Assembly: GCA_905221605.1 (NCBI GenBank)
Contig: CAJNDS010002284.1
Coordinates: 454,727 to 518,726, forward strand
DNA from: Symbiodinium natans
Lineage: Eukaryota > Sar > Dinophyceae > Suessiales > Symbiodiniaceae
Direction of reading: 5' to 3'
Length of the DNA stretch: 64,000 nucleotides
Below, one piece after another: positions 21,996 to 35,164 of the stretch. The first letter of the stretch is position 1. Each line of letters opens with the position of its first letter. Made by a program: the position numbers and the translations under genes. The notes beneath the pieces were generated by a model. The model saw only the letters and a program-made list of their open reading frames with translations, was not told where the DNA came from and did no database searches.

Positions 21996-23167
21996 GGCTA
22001 AGAACTGACTGGTTTTTGACTCGTTCTGGTGGAAGCTTACAATTGAATCTATTCTGCTTCGGCTTGCTCGTGGCCCGGACAGGTTGTTCTGGCTCTCGTG
22101 ACTTCAACGCAAGGCTCCAAAGCGTTCGGTCGTACCCCCAATCCCAAACAACGCACAGCTTGGCGGAACGCGCCCCTGAAGCGTCTGTATGTTTGTGGGT
22201 CCTGTAGCCTACACGCGATCTTCATGGAAACGCGTGTACATGTTCAACCTAAGATTTCGGGTGGGTCCAAGGGTGAGGCTGCAAGTTTCATGCTTGAGCA
22301 AACGCAGAAAGGGTTTGGGTCATCGGGCTTGGGCATGGAGGAGCATGAGGTTTCTCCCTATTCTCAATACAAGGGGTGCCAAACTGGTATTCAGATGAAG
22401 CAAATTGGGGCGGGGCTCTTGTTTTCCTGCGTCTCCAGTCTTTCAGCCAGGGGAGCTGCTTAGCTGATGAAAGGCAAGCGCAGTAGATTACAGTAGGCAG
22501 CTGCGGAGCACAGCAGTGTAGGTTTGCAACGAGCGTGCACGGTTGCCGCCTGCCTCGGGGGGGGTGCTCAACAACCTACGTGACCTGCGTCACATCCCGT
22601 CACAAAAAGGTTCAAGTCGTTTTGACCTTTCGAGAGCAGAAACCACGATGCCTTGGCAACTTACATGATCCGGCAGGCCATCTCGTGCGCACCCGGTGAC
22701 AGCAACATCTTGGTCATCACGCTGGCGTTTAAGCTGACCGTCTGATATGTTCGTGCAGTGCCCTCTTGGTACAAGGTCTGCTGTATGTCTTCGTGCTTTG
22801 CACAGCTACGAACCAACACTGCACCGACGTGTCAATGCACTGCAACTGTGTTCAAGAAGCTCGCATCGGGTTATTGTCTGGGTCCGAAGGCAGTAGCCAA
22901 GAGCATTTTGTACTCGGGTTTAACAGTCAACACCACATGATATTTCGGTGCTGCCAAAGCGTTTTGCGTGCCATCGTTTTCGGACGTTGAGGCAACAGTT
23001 GTCTTACATGCACCCGGCTTGAAAGGAATGAAAAAAACAAACATCTTGCCGGCATCTTGGTATCCCATGTCTTCGTCCACACGAACTATTGAATTTCTCA
23101 AATGTCGTCGACATGCCACAACATCATGAACTGTTCCTGCGATGGTTCAATCGGACACCAGCCAATT

Positions 23168-23368
23168 TCAGAGTCCATGAAGCGGATCTAAGACAATGCA
23201 CGCCGTGCCATTATAGTTCAGCGAGGAACTTGTTGGGGTTGTACGATGGCTTGGGCATGTTGAGGTAGAAGCGAGTGCAAGAACGCTGTCGACATGTCTC
23301 GTGTTGCAATATCCACACCTTCCTACCGCATCCTGCCCATCTCCTCTGAATGTTCTTCGCACGAGCAA
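23168..23368 (-). pseudogene. Ty1/copia reverse-transcriptase relic in copy A
   Basis: On the minus strand, frame-shifted pieces match the RT segment of the intact element at about 58070-58150. Ile-Ala-Thr-Arg then Met-Ser-Thr-Ala-Phe-Leu-His corresponds to DIATLDVSTAFLHSPLP there. A following piece reads LNYNGTACIVLD. The frame is broken and there is no YVDD box, so it is dead. The same relic stands in copy B (39807-40090). Confidence 0.55.
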
Positions 23369-23828
23369 TCATGAGTCTTACGTATATGATGCTCTTTGGG
23401 CCCAGCAGTGAGTTGTGTTTTCCGTTTCCGTTCCATTTCCGTTATTTGTTTGCACATGTTCGCCTATCCGTCTTTGCTTCTTTATCTGCACTTCGGATCA
23501 CTTCTGGACAGGGTTTCTCGCATGTCTTATGCGCTGTAGCATTCGTGCCGATGCGAGTTTTGTCAAGTTATTCCTGTCAACAACCGTGCATTTTCCATGC
23601 TTGACTTGTTTCTCGCAGCGCTAGGCTCCGAACTGTGGGTTGTGAATTCAAATGACATGAAAATGGCCAACGTGGGCCAGCATAAACTTTGGGGGCTGGC
23701 CAGAAGATATGAATGACGCATGAACTCAATTGAACAACAAGCAAGATTTTGAAAAGGAATGAAGAAGGCCCTATATTCTGACATTATGAGAAAATGCGTG
23801 CATACTTTACCTTATTTCTCATACGATT

Positions 23829-23939
23829 TTAACGGGGCAGTAAAATGAGAGCGGCACCATCAATCTCTCGCTGCTCTCTTGCTGCTGCTACTTCTTCCAC
23901 AAGAGTCCAAGCATCAGCGGGGGTATCTGGTGCGGCCAT
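23829..23939 (-). CDS. 36-codon open frame downstream of a spliced-leader relic
   Basis: Minus strand from ATG at 23939 to TAA at 23829. The frame reads MAAPDTPADAWTLVEEVAAA, then REQREIDGAALILLPR. It is acidic, Ala-rich and helical in character. A 16-nt match to the 3' end of the dinoflagellate spliced leader lies 67 nt upstream of the ATG, the position expected for SL plus 5' UTR of a trans-spliced mRNA. I infer a reinserted cDNA; the frame is either a very small protein or a fragment whose downstream part has decayed. No family is recognised. Confidence 0.4.
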   Translation of the reverse strand: MAAPDTPADAWTLVEEVAAAREQREIDGAALILLPR

Positions 23940-24006
23940 GGCGAGCAAAGGCGAGCGAGGGGACAGGCTTTCAAATCAACGGGCAGTGTGAGAACACCAG
24001 CTGTCG

Positions 24007-24022
24007 CTTGAGCCAAAATGGC
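24007..24022 (-). other. Dinoflagellate spliced-leader relic (16 nt)
   Basis: The plus strand reads CTTGAGCCAAAATGGC, the reverse complement of GCCATTTTGGCTCAAG, which is the last 16 nt of the conserved 22-nt dinoflagellate spliced leader. The next bases (ATTCG instead of TACGG) no longer match. Genomic SL relics at the 5' end of retroposed genes are a known dinoflagellate feature. Confidence 0.7.
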
Positions 24023-26521
24023 ATTCGCCATTGACTCCAGCGTATTGCTGACATGAGGCATTGGCGCCCACTTGGGCAATTAGCCATAGTGTTAACCCCA
24101 CTTCCAGCTGACCTGGAACTCCAGCCCTCTTTCAGCACTTTCACGCGCCGGTGGGCCTGGCAGCATCAGCCTTGCGAAGGTGCAAAGAGATCTTCCTGTC
24201 TTGTCAATCCAACTCCTAGCGACCTAGCGAGGCTTCGCCTTTCCGTTGTTTTGCCTCAGCCATCTCCTTTCGTTCGGGGGTTGCCAGCCTCATCTCTTTT
24301 CAGAGGTGTTGAACAATCTCCCATGACTTCTTCGGGGCTTTCAGCAAATTCAGACGGGCGAATTCTCACAAGTTCAACTGACACCCCCTCCCCTCCCCTA
24401 ACGGTGCCATCTTCGTCGTTTCAAAGCAACATTATAGGAGCACAAGTAGCAACAGCAGTCGTAGTCATAGTCGCGATCTGCTGCCGGGCACCTTTTTTCA
24501 TGCATCTTTGTCTGCTGAATCGTCCAGTACAAAGAGGCAAACATGAAAGCGAGCGGCATCGGCGGAGGACTAGCTGGTTCGCCGCATTTCTTGAACATGC
24601 ACACTGCCTTTCTCAGGCTAAGCGATCTGCGTGTCCTCTCCCCTCCTCTACTTCGTGGTTGCGGGCCTCTGGTGACCCCGGTGGCACTTATGACGTCGCT
24701 ACCAACATCAGGCCTCCCGGATTCACATCATCTCAGCTTCTCCGGGAACATCTGGGAACAGCAGACCGGGAAACAAGCCAGTGGGGGCGCAAGGCACGCC
24801 GCTGGCTGTCAAGCTGGCATCAGCCACAGTAATCATGGAGCGCCCGCAAGTGATTAGGCAACGATGGTACGACTTGCAGGTCGTACGCTTGCATGCTTCA
24901 ATGGTTCAGGCAGGCCTTTGTCCATGCCCCAATCTGGCCATGTTGCCCTGACGCCCTGCAAAACTGGCGAGTACGAAACGCCGGGCGCTTCAAAAACTTC
25001 CGCTTGTTACCACAAGAGGTAGACAGACACGAGAGCAGGCGAGCAACGTGAGCAATGCGAGCAACGCATGTGCGGAAGCCAGTTGAAAATAGCCGGCGGT
25101 CTTTCACGAGTGCACGACACTTGCCTTAAGAGCGCCCGTTGAAGCAGCCTCCCACAAACCAGTTGAGAGCATTGATAGCCTGGTCCAACATGAACCATGA
25201 GTGCAAGGTCCGGGAATCCTGGCGTCCTGCGAGGCACGCAGAAATCACAGGACGCAGAATCTTCTCCAGTTAGTGCATCACGTTTCCCCTTCGCACAGCC
25301 TCCGCCTGTAACAGCACTGCACTGCCCTATGACCCTCGCGATCCTCAACCTGGCAAGACGGCAGGGGCAGGTAACAGCAGAAACAATGAAGGCTTAACTC
25401 AGATGGCTTAGGGTCAGAGATGCGGAAGCCAACCAAGAGGGAGCCAGGGGTCCAACTTGCAAGCGGAATGCTGTCGTCGCAGATGTCGCAGTCGCTGACA
25501 GCGAAGTGTCCGCGTTGACGGCACGAGCGTCGGAACAGGCACACGTTTTGGGCGCAGTGATCCGTGCGGACTGCAAAAACTGCCCTCGGCAGTTCCTCAG
25601 GAGCCGCAGCCCGAAGCCTTCATTTCACAGATGCCTTGCAAGGACTTCTCTTGCAGGCTTCAATGGCTTCGTCAGGCGGCACCAAGGAGAACGCCTCCAG
25701 GCGGCTGCAAGCGTTTTCCCCTTTCTCCCATGCCTCAGGCCGGTTTCCTGTCTCTCGTGGACTGAAGCCCGGAGCCGTAGTGAGGCGCAGTACCCTGGGC
25801 TGAGGCCCTCTCTCAGCGCTTTTGTAACCCTCAACCGGCGAGGCCTTCCCTTAGGGAAGCCCCCCTTTCAACAAGCCTGGCCAATCCCTACCTGGGCCAA
25901 ATACCTCGCGCCGGCGTCAGCGACGTCGAGCGGCTTTGTCAGAAGGGGGTCGAATGCTGAGGAGCCTGGGCTTTAGCTTAAGTGCTCGCGCCGCGATCAG
26001 CAGCGACTTCGAGCTCACGGCTTTGTGAGAAGAGGATCGGATGATAAGGAGCCTTCCGTGCGTGGGGGATGTGACAATCTCTCCTATTCCGCCTATGTTG
26101 GCTCCAACCGTGATGCCAATCTTTACGAGCTCATCTTGAGGTGAGGACAAGACCGGCAGAGTGCACCTGCAAAAGCTGCGAGCTCGGGCAGAGTTTGCAC
26201 TTCTTCACATGTTGCGGTGTTGCGCTGCTTGGAAAACTTCTAGATGTTACGTTACTTCATGCTCGCTTCAGCCCAGTTCTGTTTCTCAAAGGCGTCAGGG
26301 CTTCTTGCTTCCACATGCAGCCTGTGCCAAAGCAGCGTTTTTTGCGGCCAAGCGGTGAGCAAGTACAGATCACGGGACCGCCTGAGAAGGTCTCCCATGC
26401 TTGGGCTCAAATAGTGGTCTGCGCTGAATGGCCTGAAAACACGTGGTGGGAAAAGGGACTGCCCAGCGCTGCACTGCTTGGCGGCCGGTTGGCGAAGCCG
26501 TGAGCCCAAGCATTGGGAGAG

Positions 26522-27345
26522 CTGCACGCACCAAACAGAGTCCCAAACCCTCCGTTGTCAGCGGCGGCAAGAAAACCAAGGCCCTCTCTTGATGTGACAA
26601 GAAACCTTTAGCAAGAGAGCCGACAGGGCATGCGGGCTGTGGGGTGACATGTTGGAGAAAAGGCTGAGAAGAGCAAGATCGGGAATGACCAGATCGGGTG
26701 ACAAGCCCACGATGTTCTCTGAGCATGGTACGCTCAAGGCCGTTCTTGAAGGTTTCAGGTGACTCGCAAGAGAAGGGCATTTCTGGAAGTCTCTGGCAAG
26801 GGACTCAGCACCCTGAAACCGCTCAGGGGTCCCCAACTTCCAACACCATCCCTTGCAGCAATCGTGCTGCGCGGCCTCCCAGTCACAACTGACGGCTACA
26901 GCAGATACTCTGCCGCCATGTTTGAACGCGCGGTCCGTGCTTCATGGAATTTGACATGCTGATCTGGCGGGACCATCCAGTGCTGCACGCACCAAACAGC
27001 GTCGCAAACCCTCCGTTGTCAGCGGCTGCAAGAAAACCAAGGCCCTCTCTTGACGTGACAAGAAACCTTTAGCAAGAGAGCCGACAGGGCATGCGGGCTG
27101 CGGGGTGACATGTTGGAGAAAAGGCTGAGAAGAGCAAGATCGGGAATGACCAGATCGGGTGACAAGCCCACGATGTCCTCTGGGCATGGTACGCTCAAGG
27201 CCGTTCTCAAAGCCATTCTTGAAGGTTTCAGGTGACTCGCAAGAGAACGGCATTTCTGGAAGTCTCTGGCAAGGGACTCAGCACCCTGAAACCGCTCAGG
27301 GGTCCCCAACTTCCAACACCATCCCTTGCAGGCGTCGAGGGTCGA
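26522..27345. repeat. Local tandem duplication specific to copy B
   Basis: Two direct copies (26522-26860 and 26980-27345) of the segment that is single in copy A at 10970-11390. They differ by a few substitutions and a small indel (GCTCAAAGCCATTCTTG present only in the second). Confidence 0.8.
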
Positions 27346-28187
27346 GGTCCAAACATGTTCTAAATCGTGCAGTCCGCGGAATCCGAATCGGGAGGCCTAG
27401 TGCTGCCAAGGCCTACAGAGCTCGGAGCTCCAGAGTTGCGCCGTCCAGGCTGCAAGAGCCGACAAAGCCCAAAGTGCTTTAAGATGATCTGTCTGAAATC
27501 ACCGCATACGAGCTTCAAGCCCAAGTGGCTCAAGTGGCCCAACGTGGCACAACCAAGCACGGGCGCGAGCAATCCGCCCGGTTCGTGCAGCTTCCAGGGC
27601 TCAGAACGCACAATGTCAAAGACGTGTCGCAACGAGGGCACTAAGCGTCCCTTGCTTTCAGAACGACTCGAGGCTGCTGCTCAGGCCTGCATCTCCGCTG
27701 TTCTCGCATGCTTGAGCGGACTCTACCGCATTGAATGCAACGCACTGTTCCGGCGCCCCTGTAGCCCAGCCTGCGTCGAGGCACGTGCACTGCCGAAAGC
27801 TGCTGCATTGTCTACAACATGATTCGCACCTCAGTCTCTGTGCTGGGAGCGCCAGTCTGCACGGACTTTCGAAGCGCCCGTTGCAGCGATGGCAGTGCCG
27901 CCACTGAGCGGCCGTGGCAGTCCACGTAGCCAACGTAGCCCGCAAGACACTTGACCGTTTGCGGTCGGAAAGAAAACAAGAGAATGGGCATGTCAGCCTG
28001 AATGTCTGTGTTCCCCTCAGGCTCTTGCCTAAGTGCCCTCAGCTCATCTTCAGGCCATCGGGTTTAAAAGGCGTCGGACAACATTGAACCACAGGGGCGG
28101 TCACTGCCTTGAGTGGCGTGTTTACGTGTTCGCCGTGTGTCTGTGAGAGACTAGGTTTCCGCGGCCTGGAAGCAGGGGGCGATCATC

Positions 28188-28601
28188 ATGTCTTCCTCCA
28201 GTGACTCTAGAGCACAGGAGCCAGTGTGGGTTCTAGATCGACGTGGCGAGCGCAGGTGCCACTACCTTGGTCCGCCACGCCCCCACATGTTCAAGCTTGG
28301 CATTTGCCGCTCCTTCGTGGCGGCTGGGACGCTGGGCGTGTCAGCATGCATGGCTCAACCCGACCTCAAGCCACGGCCTCTAAGCAAGATTGCTTCCAAT
28401 TGCCCGGTGTTAGTGGCATGGCCACAGCTTCTGGGTGTTGTGAATGTTGGCTTGAGGTTAGAGGTTTCAAGCTCCCGACGAGGGTGCTGCAAGCACCATC
28501 TGCCACGGATGGGGGCTTGCCAGAATGGCCCACATGACCCCGAAACCTTTTGCTGGCTCCCTGGACACTCCGGACGCTCTGGACACTCTGAGTGGCTTTG
28601 A
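28188..28601 (+). CDS. Copy-B counterpart of the 137-codon hypothetical frame
   Basis: Same frame and length as 12223-12636, with two residue differences by eye. The high identity extends beyond the frame, so it is weak evidence for a gene. Confidence 0.15.
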   Translation: MSSSSDSRAQEPVWVLDRRGERRCHYLGPPRPHMFKLGICRSFVAAGTLGVSACMAQPDLKPRPLSKIASNCPVLVAWPQLLGVVNVGLRLEVSSSRRGCCKHHLPRMGACQNGPHDPETFCWLPGHSGRSGHSEWL

Positions 28602-29702
28602 TGCACAGGATTGGTGTGCTGAAGCCCCTACAAAGGGCACACGCATCGGTGCATGGAATGGGCACCGGCTCCCCAAATTGTGCTGGCTGTCTCTGGAACA
28701 AAACCTGCGAATTGCCGGGCCTGAATTACAGCAAGTCTTCCTCTACACCTGCAGCAGGTCTGGGTCGGCACATCGAAGACTAGCCGTGCCACAGCCCCAC
28801 GTGCTCAGCAAGTCTGGCAAGCCACCCTGTCAGCTCTTGCGCAGAACCGATCTTCTTCTTGTCTTCGGGCAAGCAAGCGCTGACTCTTTCGCTCATAACA
28901 CACACCTCTATCACTCACAACACCCAGGAAGGGTTGGATCATGTTCACAGCCAGGGCGTCTGGCTTGGCGCTGCACACAGATGCTGGTCCACATGCCATA
29001 CGAGGGGCTCAGTGCAGTGCCCAGGGAAGAGGCCGCAAACTACTGTACCATGGTTGCATGTTGTTGTGGAGCCCTGGTCACATGAGAACTGCGAAGGCAA
29101 AGGTCGCAGCAGTGCTTTCGGGGGGGTATCTCTCTGCAATGACGGAAGGCCTAGGTCCATGGGAACAAGCCTCAAGCCTCCAATCCGCTGTACGCACGGA
29201 ACGTCAGCAGTCACGCTTTGCCGAACTGGTTGGGCCCTGCGTACACACCCAGCCACCGATGCCCGGATGTGAGCTACGAGTCAACGGACTCCGCAGGCCA
29301 CCCGGCACCAGCTCTTAGAATAAGTTGGACATACCGGGAAAGCTTGTAGCTCACGCTTTCGGAAGGAGCTCGTCTCTTGTCCAAGGACTTAAGGTTCTAC
29401 TCACTCTGCTGGTCAGCGATTCCGAGCAGGCAGGCTTGCGAGGCAAAGGGCCAGACAAACCCACACACAATCAGAAGGTGGGCTGAAGCTAGGGGGACTT
29501 GAGAACTCTTCCCTGCGCAACACGGGGGCTGCGGGCGCTGACGACTTTGATTTTGCCTGACCTACAACGGAAAGTTGGAACTTCCACAGATGACCAGGAT
29601 GGGAGACGTTGGCAGCAAAACCCCGTCGGCCCGGAACGCTGCGCTCGCCGGCGGTGGCTATCGAAGGAAGAAAACGAATCCTAGAGCCCGAGGTGTCGAC
29701 TC

Positions 29703-29774
29703 CCGAAAGCTCCGAAAGCTCCGAAAGCTCCGAAAGCTCCGAAAGCTCCGAAAGCTCCGAAAGCTCCGAAAGCT
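29703..29774. repeat. 9-bp minisatellite CCGAAAGCT, 8 units
   Basis: Eight perfect units against two in copy A. The unit length is a multiple of three, so plus-strand frames stay open (Ser-Glu-Ser or Arg-Lys-Leu repeats). Confidence 0.9.
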
Positions 29775-31744
29775 CCGAGTGCCGAAGATGTCGAGAAGCT
29801 CGGAGCCAATCGGAGCGCGCAGGAGCGGTTAGGGGCCTGGGGAGGCGGCGGTCGACCCGGTGCGGCGAGAAGGCCTCTAAGTCCCAAAGGTCCTACAAAT
29901 CGCAGCGCTCTCCTTTCTTCAGCAAGCCCCTGCATCTGGCCCAAGCTCCAGCGTGCGCCCTACACAGATGCTGGTCCGCGCAACAAGGAAGGGCCTCGGA
30001 AGGGGAGCTGCAGGCTACCACAGCGAGCATCCTGCGCAAGCACGATTCACAGGAGGCCACCCGGCCTTGTCGAAGACACCATTTTCTGGCTTCATGGCTT
30101 TATCGCGCTGTGGCTGTTTTGTGGCTGTTTATGTGATTATGGGTTTGGGTGGGCACATGGGGGGGTTCAAGCTGCTCCAGCTCGCTGAACACACGGGACG
30201 TCGGAGGTCATGCTTTGCCGAACTGGCCGGGCCCTGAACTGAACCAGCACTGCCACTGGCTGCGTACACAGCCAGCTACCGATGCTTCCGAATGTGAGCT
30301 GCGAGTCACTGGGTGTGGAGAACGGATCCCGCACGCGACGCGGCACACACGCCTTCCGAAGCCACTGCTCGCTCAGGCGGAGACACCGGCAAAGCTCTCA
30401 GGATCAGCTGATGCCTCGGGCATGTTGTCTTCTGCAGTTTTTGGACTAGTACTCCTGGGCAAGCAGGAGGCTCAGACAAACCCTGACGCAATCTGAAGGT
30501 GGGCTGAGGGTAGACTTGAGAGAGCTCTTCCCTGCGCATGGCAGGTGCGGCAGCTGCCAGGCTGCTGTGAGGCCAGGGCCCACGAAACCTCGAGCTTTTA
30601 GAGTCTAAGTTTGGTGCCATGGAACACTAGAGCTCGCCGCACCTCGCCGCGGACTATCGAATGAAGAGGCAAAATTGGGGGCATGAACGTTAAGGGGCGC
30701 CGGAGAACGCAGGGGAGCCTTGGCAACTTCGGCAGCTCAAACGAAACCTCGGAGTCGATGCTACGTGGCGCCCTCAGAAGCCTTTCCGGACAAACCTAGG
30801 CTGCCAGCCTCCCCGCGAAGGTTGGAGGAAGGACCAAAACATGCACGGCTCAGCCCTGTGTTCTGGTGGGGAGGCTGTGAGCTATAGCCCCATGGTGCTA
30901 TCCCCTGAAGTTTGCCCCGGGGAGGGAACGAATCCGAGATGGACCGCCACAGGGTACTCGCAGCCCATTTGCCCACGCCGGCATTGTGGCTCGGTGGTAG
31001 ACATGCCAGCAGAAGCCCACAAATTCCTAAGGTCCTAAGGCCCTAAGGCCCTAAGGTCCTAAACCCAAGCCGCTGCATCCTCCTTTCTCAGCATCCAGCG
31101 CGGAATCCCCAGAGCCCAAACTCCCAGAGCGCGGGCCCATCCAGCAAATTCCACTCACCAATGCTTCTCACGCCAAGGAGGAAGGGCCTCTCTGAAGCTC
31201 CGGGTCCTTCGGGGCTGCAGGCTACCCACAGCCGCTTGGGAGCATCCGCCAATCACGTCGACCCTGCACGCTCTGCAAGCGAAGCTCGCAGGCGACAAAC
31301 TTGTCTCTTCATTCACGTCGAAGGCTTCGTGGCTTTCGGTGGAAGTCGAAGGGCTCATGCCAGCTTGAGCGGTGCAAGGCTCCAGCCGCAAGCCTCCGTA
31401 TCATTGAGAGTCCGAGGTTGAATGGACTGGTGAAGGCTGGGTGAAGGTGAGTAGATGGCTAGGCCGTGTCTCCATCACAACCTGAATCGCAGGCTTCCAC
31501 GGCAGGGCTTCCAAACTTGCAGAGTTGTGCAGAATCATGGGCTGCTGCCTAGGTCTCAGATCTGAGCTTCTTCGAATGCACGCTTCGCTTGTGTTTCAAA
31601 GCCCTGAAAGCCAGCAGAGGCTCCGGAACTACGACGAAAGCACCTGTCACTGTTGGCTCTTTCTGAGATGAGTTCAGCGACATCCCCGCACAGATCGGAA
31701 GCCGTCCCAACCCTCGGACCGGTTTCAATTCTTCCTGCGCTTCA

Positions 31745-33542
31745 GCAACCCAACGGACCAAACAGGTCCTGAGATCAGCAGAACAATTCTAGCCACTCCG
31801 TGAGCAGAGGTTGAAGCAAGCCGGTGCTGACTCGAACGCCGGAAGTTGCAGGGTGCAGGGCACCTAAACAGGGCAAATTCAACCCTGAGGGAACGATGAA
31901 AGGCCATGAGAGATCACGAGAGCCTGAGAGGACTTCCTGGCACCCTCAGCATGCCGCCTGGGGGAGAGGCTCCTTTCTTAGCGCAGGCTTTTCTCATCAG
32001 AGCAAGCCCCTTGAGTGCCAGCCCCCAGAAGCCAACCGACCAACCCAGACCTAGGCGAGCGGGGCAGGGCTAAAGAGGCTTGGCAAGACATGGAGCTGCA
32101 GATGGGCATGATGGGCTTCATGCCTAGAGTGCCTGCAGGACCCGTCTTCGCGACATGCTGCGAGCCCCTGGAGCTCTCCTTGCCTGGTCTGCCTTGCAGC
32201 CATCAAGGCATTCCGACACCGGGAGCTGTCAAGGAGCTAGGACAGGGCGGAGACGCAAAATGCGAGTAATGTCGGGGGCTTCGTGGTGATGGGTTTTGCG
32301 CTTGGAGCCGAGAAGGCCAAGGTCAAACTCCTGTCCAAAGGCACAGACACGCGCAGAGAAAGCGCCTAACGTCGTCCTCCTTGAAAGGCTCACAGGCAAA
32401 ACCCATCATCTGCGCCTGTGATTGGGAGGAGGATAGAACTGATGCAACCCCTAAGCTTGCTAAAGATCTGAGCGAAGTTCTCGAGATTCTGTGAAAGCCT
32501 GGGTGTGGTGCGCCAAAGAAGAAGCACCTTTGACTGCCCAGGAAGTCAACGCAATGCTTTTGCAATGCTTGTGGTGTCACCTCTCCTGACATGCAGGAGA
32601 AGTGGTTCTCAGATGTTCTCAGTCGACTAGCATAGCGCCGGGCCTGGCCAGGCATGGCGCCACGGCCGTGTCCGTGCTCATGGGGCCGAGTGCGCTGACA
32701 AACTTCGCGACGTGAGAAAGGGCGTGCCGCGCGCTACGCGCTACGGAGACAGCAGGGAAGCTTGCAGCTGCAGCGGCTGGTGTGTCCACAGCTACAAGCT
32801 CCACGTCTACCGCGCCCGGGCAGTGTGGCTGCGGGAGAGCACGAAGGCCCCGATGGGGCCGAATGATGCCACTGCTGTCCATGAGTCGCCGCCAGAGAAG
32901 CCGGAGCTTCAAGAAGTGCTCACCCCCACCGGCTGCGGGTCTGCAACTCAGAAAAAAACTCGAAGTCTCAGCTCAGGGTAGCTTTGGAGGGCTGCATGTG
33001 GTTAACTGGCATCTGATCATCTGGCAACAAGGTTGGGAGGAGGAGCGATCTTGCCTGAGGCTTGAGTAGCGATCTTCAGAGCTGGAGCGCTTGGTCCTCG
33101 GTGCACGTCCTCCAGGTCATGTGGTTTCGAAGATTCGGCTGAGCTTCCGCCTTCACCTTGCGCATGTCACAAGAGCCCAGGACGTGGTCTTGGGGGGATC
33201 GCAAGCCTGTTCAGGGTACAAGCGACAAGATCCGGCACCAGAGTCCCGATGCTACGGAACGGAATTCTTGCAGCCGCCTTGCAACTTGCATGCCCAGAGG
33301 CAGAGGGCCAAGGAAGTCTGCCATGGACGTGGCACACAGGCACCTCATCAGGAGCCCTGCTTGGGCCATGCTAACGAGCTGCTTGTGCTTCGATTGGAGC
33401 TGTAAGCTCTGGAAGCCTTGCAGTGAACTGTGGATTGGGGGCTCATTAGGGGCGACACTTTTCGTGGGCACATCACACCTTAGCTGTCATGCGGTGAGCT
33501 CGTCGGCTTGACTTTGAGGGACACTTCGAGAGCTGTCAAGCT
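31745..33542. repeat. Near-identical core of the duplication, copy B
   Basis: Matches 15780-17577 with one substitution seen; divergence resumes abruptly at GTCAAGCTTCATGCGTG (GTCAAGCATCATACGTG in A). Confidence 0.7.
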
Positions 33543-33865
33543 TCATGCGTGACCCCGGCGGATAGCATCAAGCAGCTGCAGAACAAGCATCGAAATTCCT
33601 AAGGTCAACGGCGCGTGATGCGTTGCGTATTGCACGGCCTGAAGCCTACACCGAGGCGCTAGTTGGTCCAAGTGGGCGCGGGATGAATTAGAAGCCCCTA
33701 GCACCCTGAGCATCGTTAAGCCAGGTACTGAACCTGCCACGTGCCCTGGATACTAGGCCGGTCCCTTGTTCAGATGAGCGCGGGCGAAGCTAAGCACAAG
33801 TGCAACCCATAGCAAGGTGAATCTGCAAGAACCTCGACACGGGGGCGGAGCCGGGGGAGGGCTTG

Positions 33866-33919
33866 CTGCAAGCTCTGCAAGCTCTGCAAGCTCTGCAAGC
33901 TCTGCAAGCTCTGCAAGCT
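33866..33919. repeat. 9-bp minisatellite CTGCAAGCT, 6 units
   Basis: Six perfect units; seven in copy A. Confidence 0.9.
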
Positions 33920-35164
33920 TTGCCAGGTGTCCAAAATTGTGACTGAGCTGCTTCTTCCATGCAAGGAGGCTATTTTCGTGAGAGGCGCAGGTGGTGTGTT
34001 ACGGTACCCTGTGCCCTCACGCGCAGAGAGGGGCTGTAGATGGCAAGGTTCTCGCAAGACTTCGCCAGGGGCATGGCTGCAGTGGCCACAGCTCTGCCTC
34101 TCATCCCACGAAGTTGGCTTCGTTGCACGAAGCCAAGAAATGGAAGCTTGTGTTCGAGCAGAACCGAAAGGGCACGAACAGTCTACAGGAGCTAGCATGC
34201 GGTTTCCAGGCTTCCCTTTCCAGTATCAGCCACTGAGCCTGTCTTCTTTTCCGGTAGAAATGTGCTGATACGATCTATGCAAAACCACACGGACCGCCAC
34301 ACGACGGTCCACTACACTTCGGGCCTTGCACAAACCTCTAGCTATCACAAGCGGATCGTGTCCACGGGCCTCTACAAAGTGCCTGTGGCCTCTGCCTGAG
34401 CCATGTGCGCCAGGTGTGATCTGGCAGAACGTGCGGGGCCTTCAAGCATGCAACTACAACTCATTCAACCGCATCTATGCCGGAATGACACCTGGACCTT
34501 GATGATGCAAAGAAATGCAAGAGATCAGTGTTTTGCAATAGGCTCCTACATGTTCGGACTTGCCTGGATTGGGAGAGTCGAATGAGGGCGCGTACGCAAT
34601 CCACGACTGCCGTCCCTTGCACTGGGGTAAGGGACTCAGACATGCTTAGTGCACTCGCATGCTGGCTGAGGGAGTCGCGCTCCGACGACCCAGACTTAGG
34701 CACCTTGCAGACAGCTGGCGTCCTACCAACAAGGAACTTGCTGCTGCTGCGGTTGAGACGAGTGTCGCACAAAGAGTTGCGCGATCACCCATGTCGTCAC
34801 CGTGTAGCGCCATGGATTGGCAACCACATGGCCAGAAAGAAGCAAGGGTGTCAGCAAATTCGGCCCTGAACGGCAAGTCGCCATGTGTGCTGAGACTACT
34901 TGAGGCTTCTGCTCAAGGCGGGGGCCTCTTGTGGTTCGAGAGCCCTCGCATTAAACGGCGTGGAATTCTGAGGTCAAGCGGAGGTCAAGCTGCCGATGGT
35001 GCAACCCTCACATCCCTGACCGGATGGTCACAAGGATGCCATCGACAAACCGTTGCCAGGCTCGATCGGAAGAGTGGTCACGACATCACGATGCTGTGAT
35101 CAGTCATGCCCCCGAGGCTGGTGCTCGCCGTTGCTACGCTGCTGTTACGCTGCTGCTACGCCGG

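Larger units (their letters stand above)
8862..23702. repeat. Segmental duplication, copy A
   Basis: Copy A begins near CTCCTAGCGAGGGCTTCGCC and ends near the GGCCAGCATAAACTTTGG sequence; the same order of sequence recurs in copy B. The offset changes stepwise: about 15.40 kb near 10.1 kb, 15.965 kb from 12.2 to 17.5 kb, 15.95-15.99 kb at 18-19 kb, 16.51 kb at 21.4 kb and 16.64 kb at 22.8 kb. These steps mark indels between copies. Many short frames occur on both strands, and none carries a recognisable domain apart from the RT relic at its end. Confidence 0.9.
23703..24210. other. Unique spacer between duplication copies A and B
   Basis: About 500 bases without counterpart in either copy. 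It holds the minus-strand spliced-leader relic and the short open frame listed separately. Confidence 0.6.
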
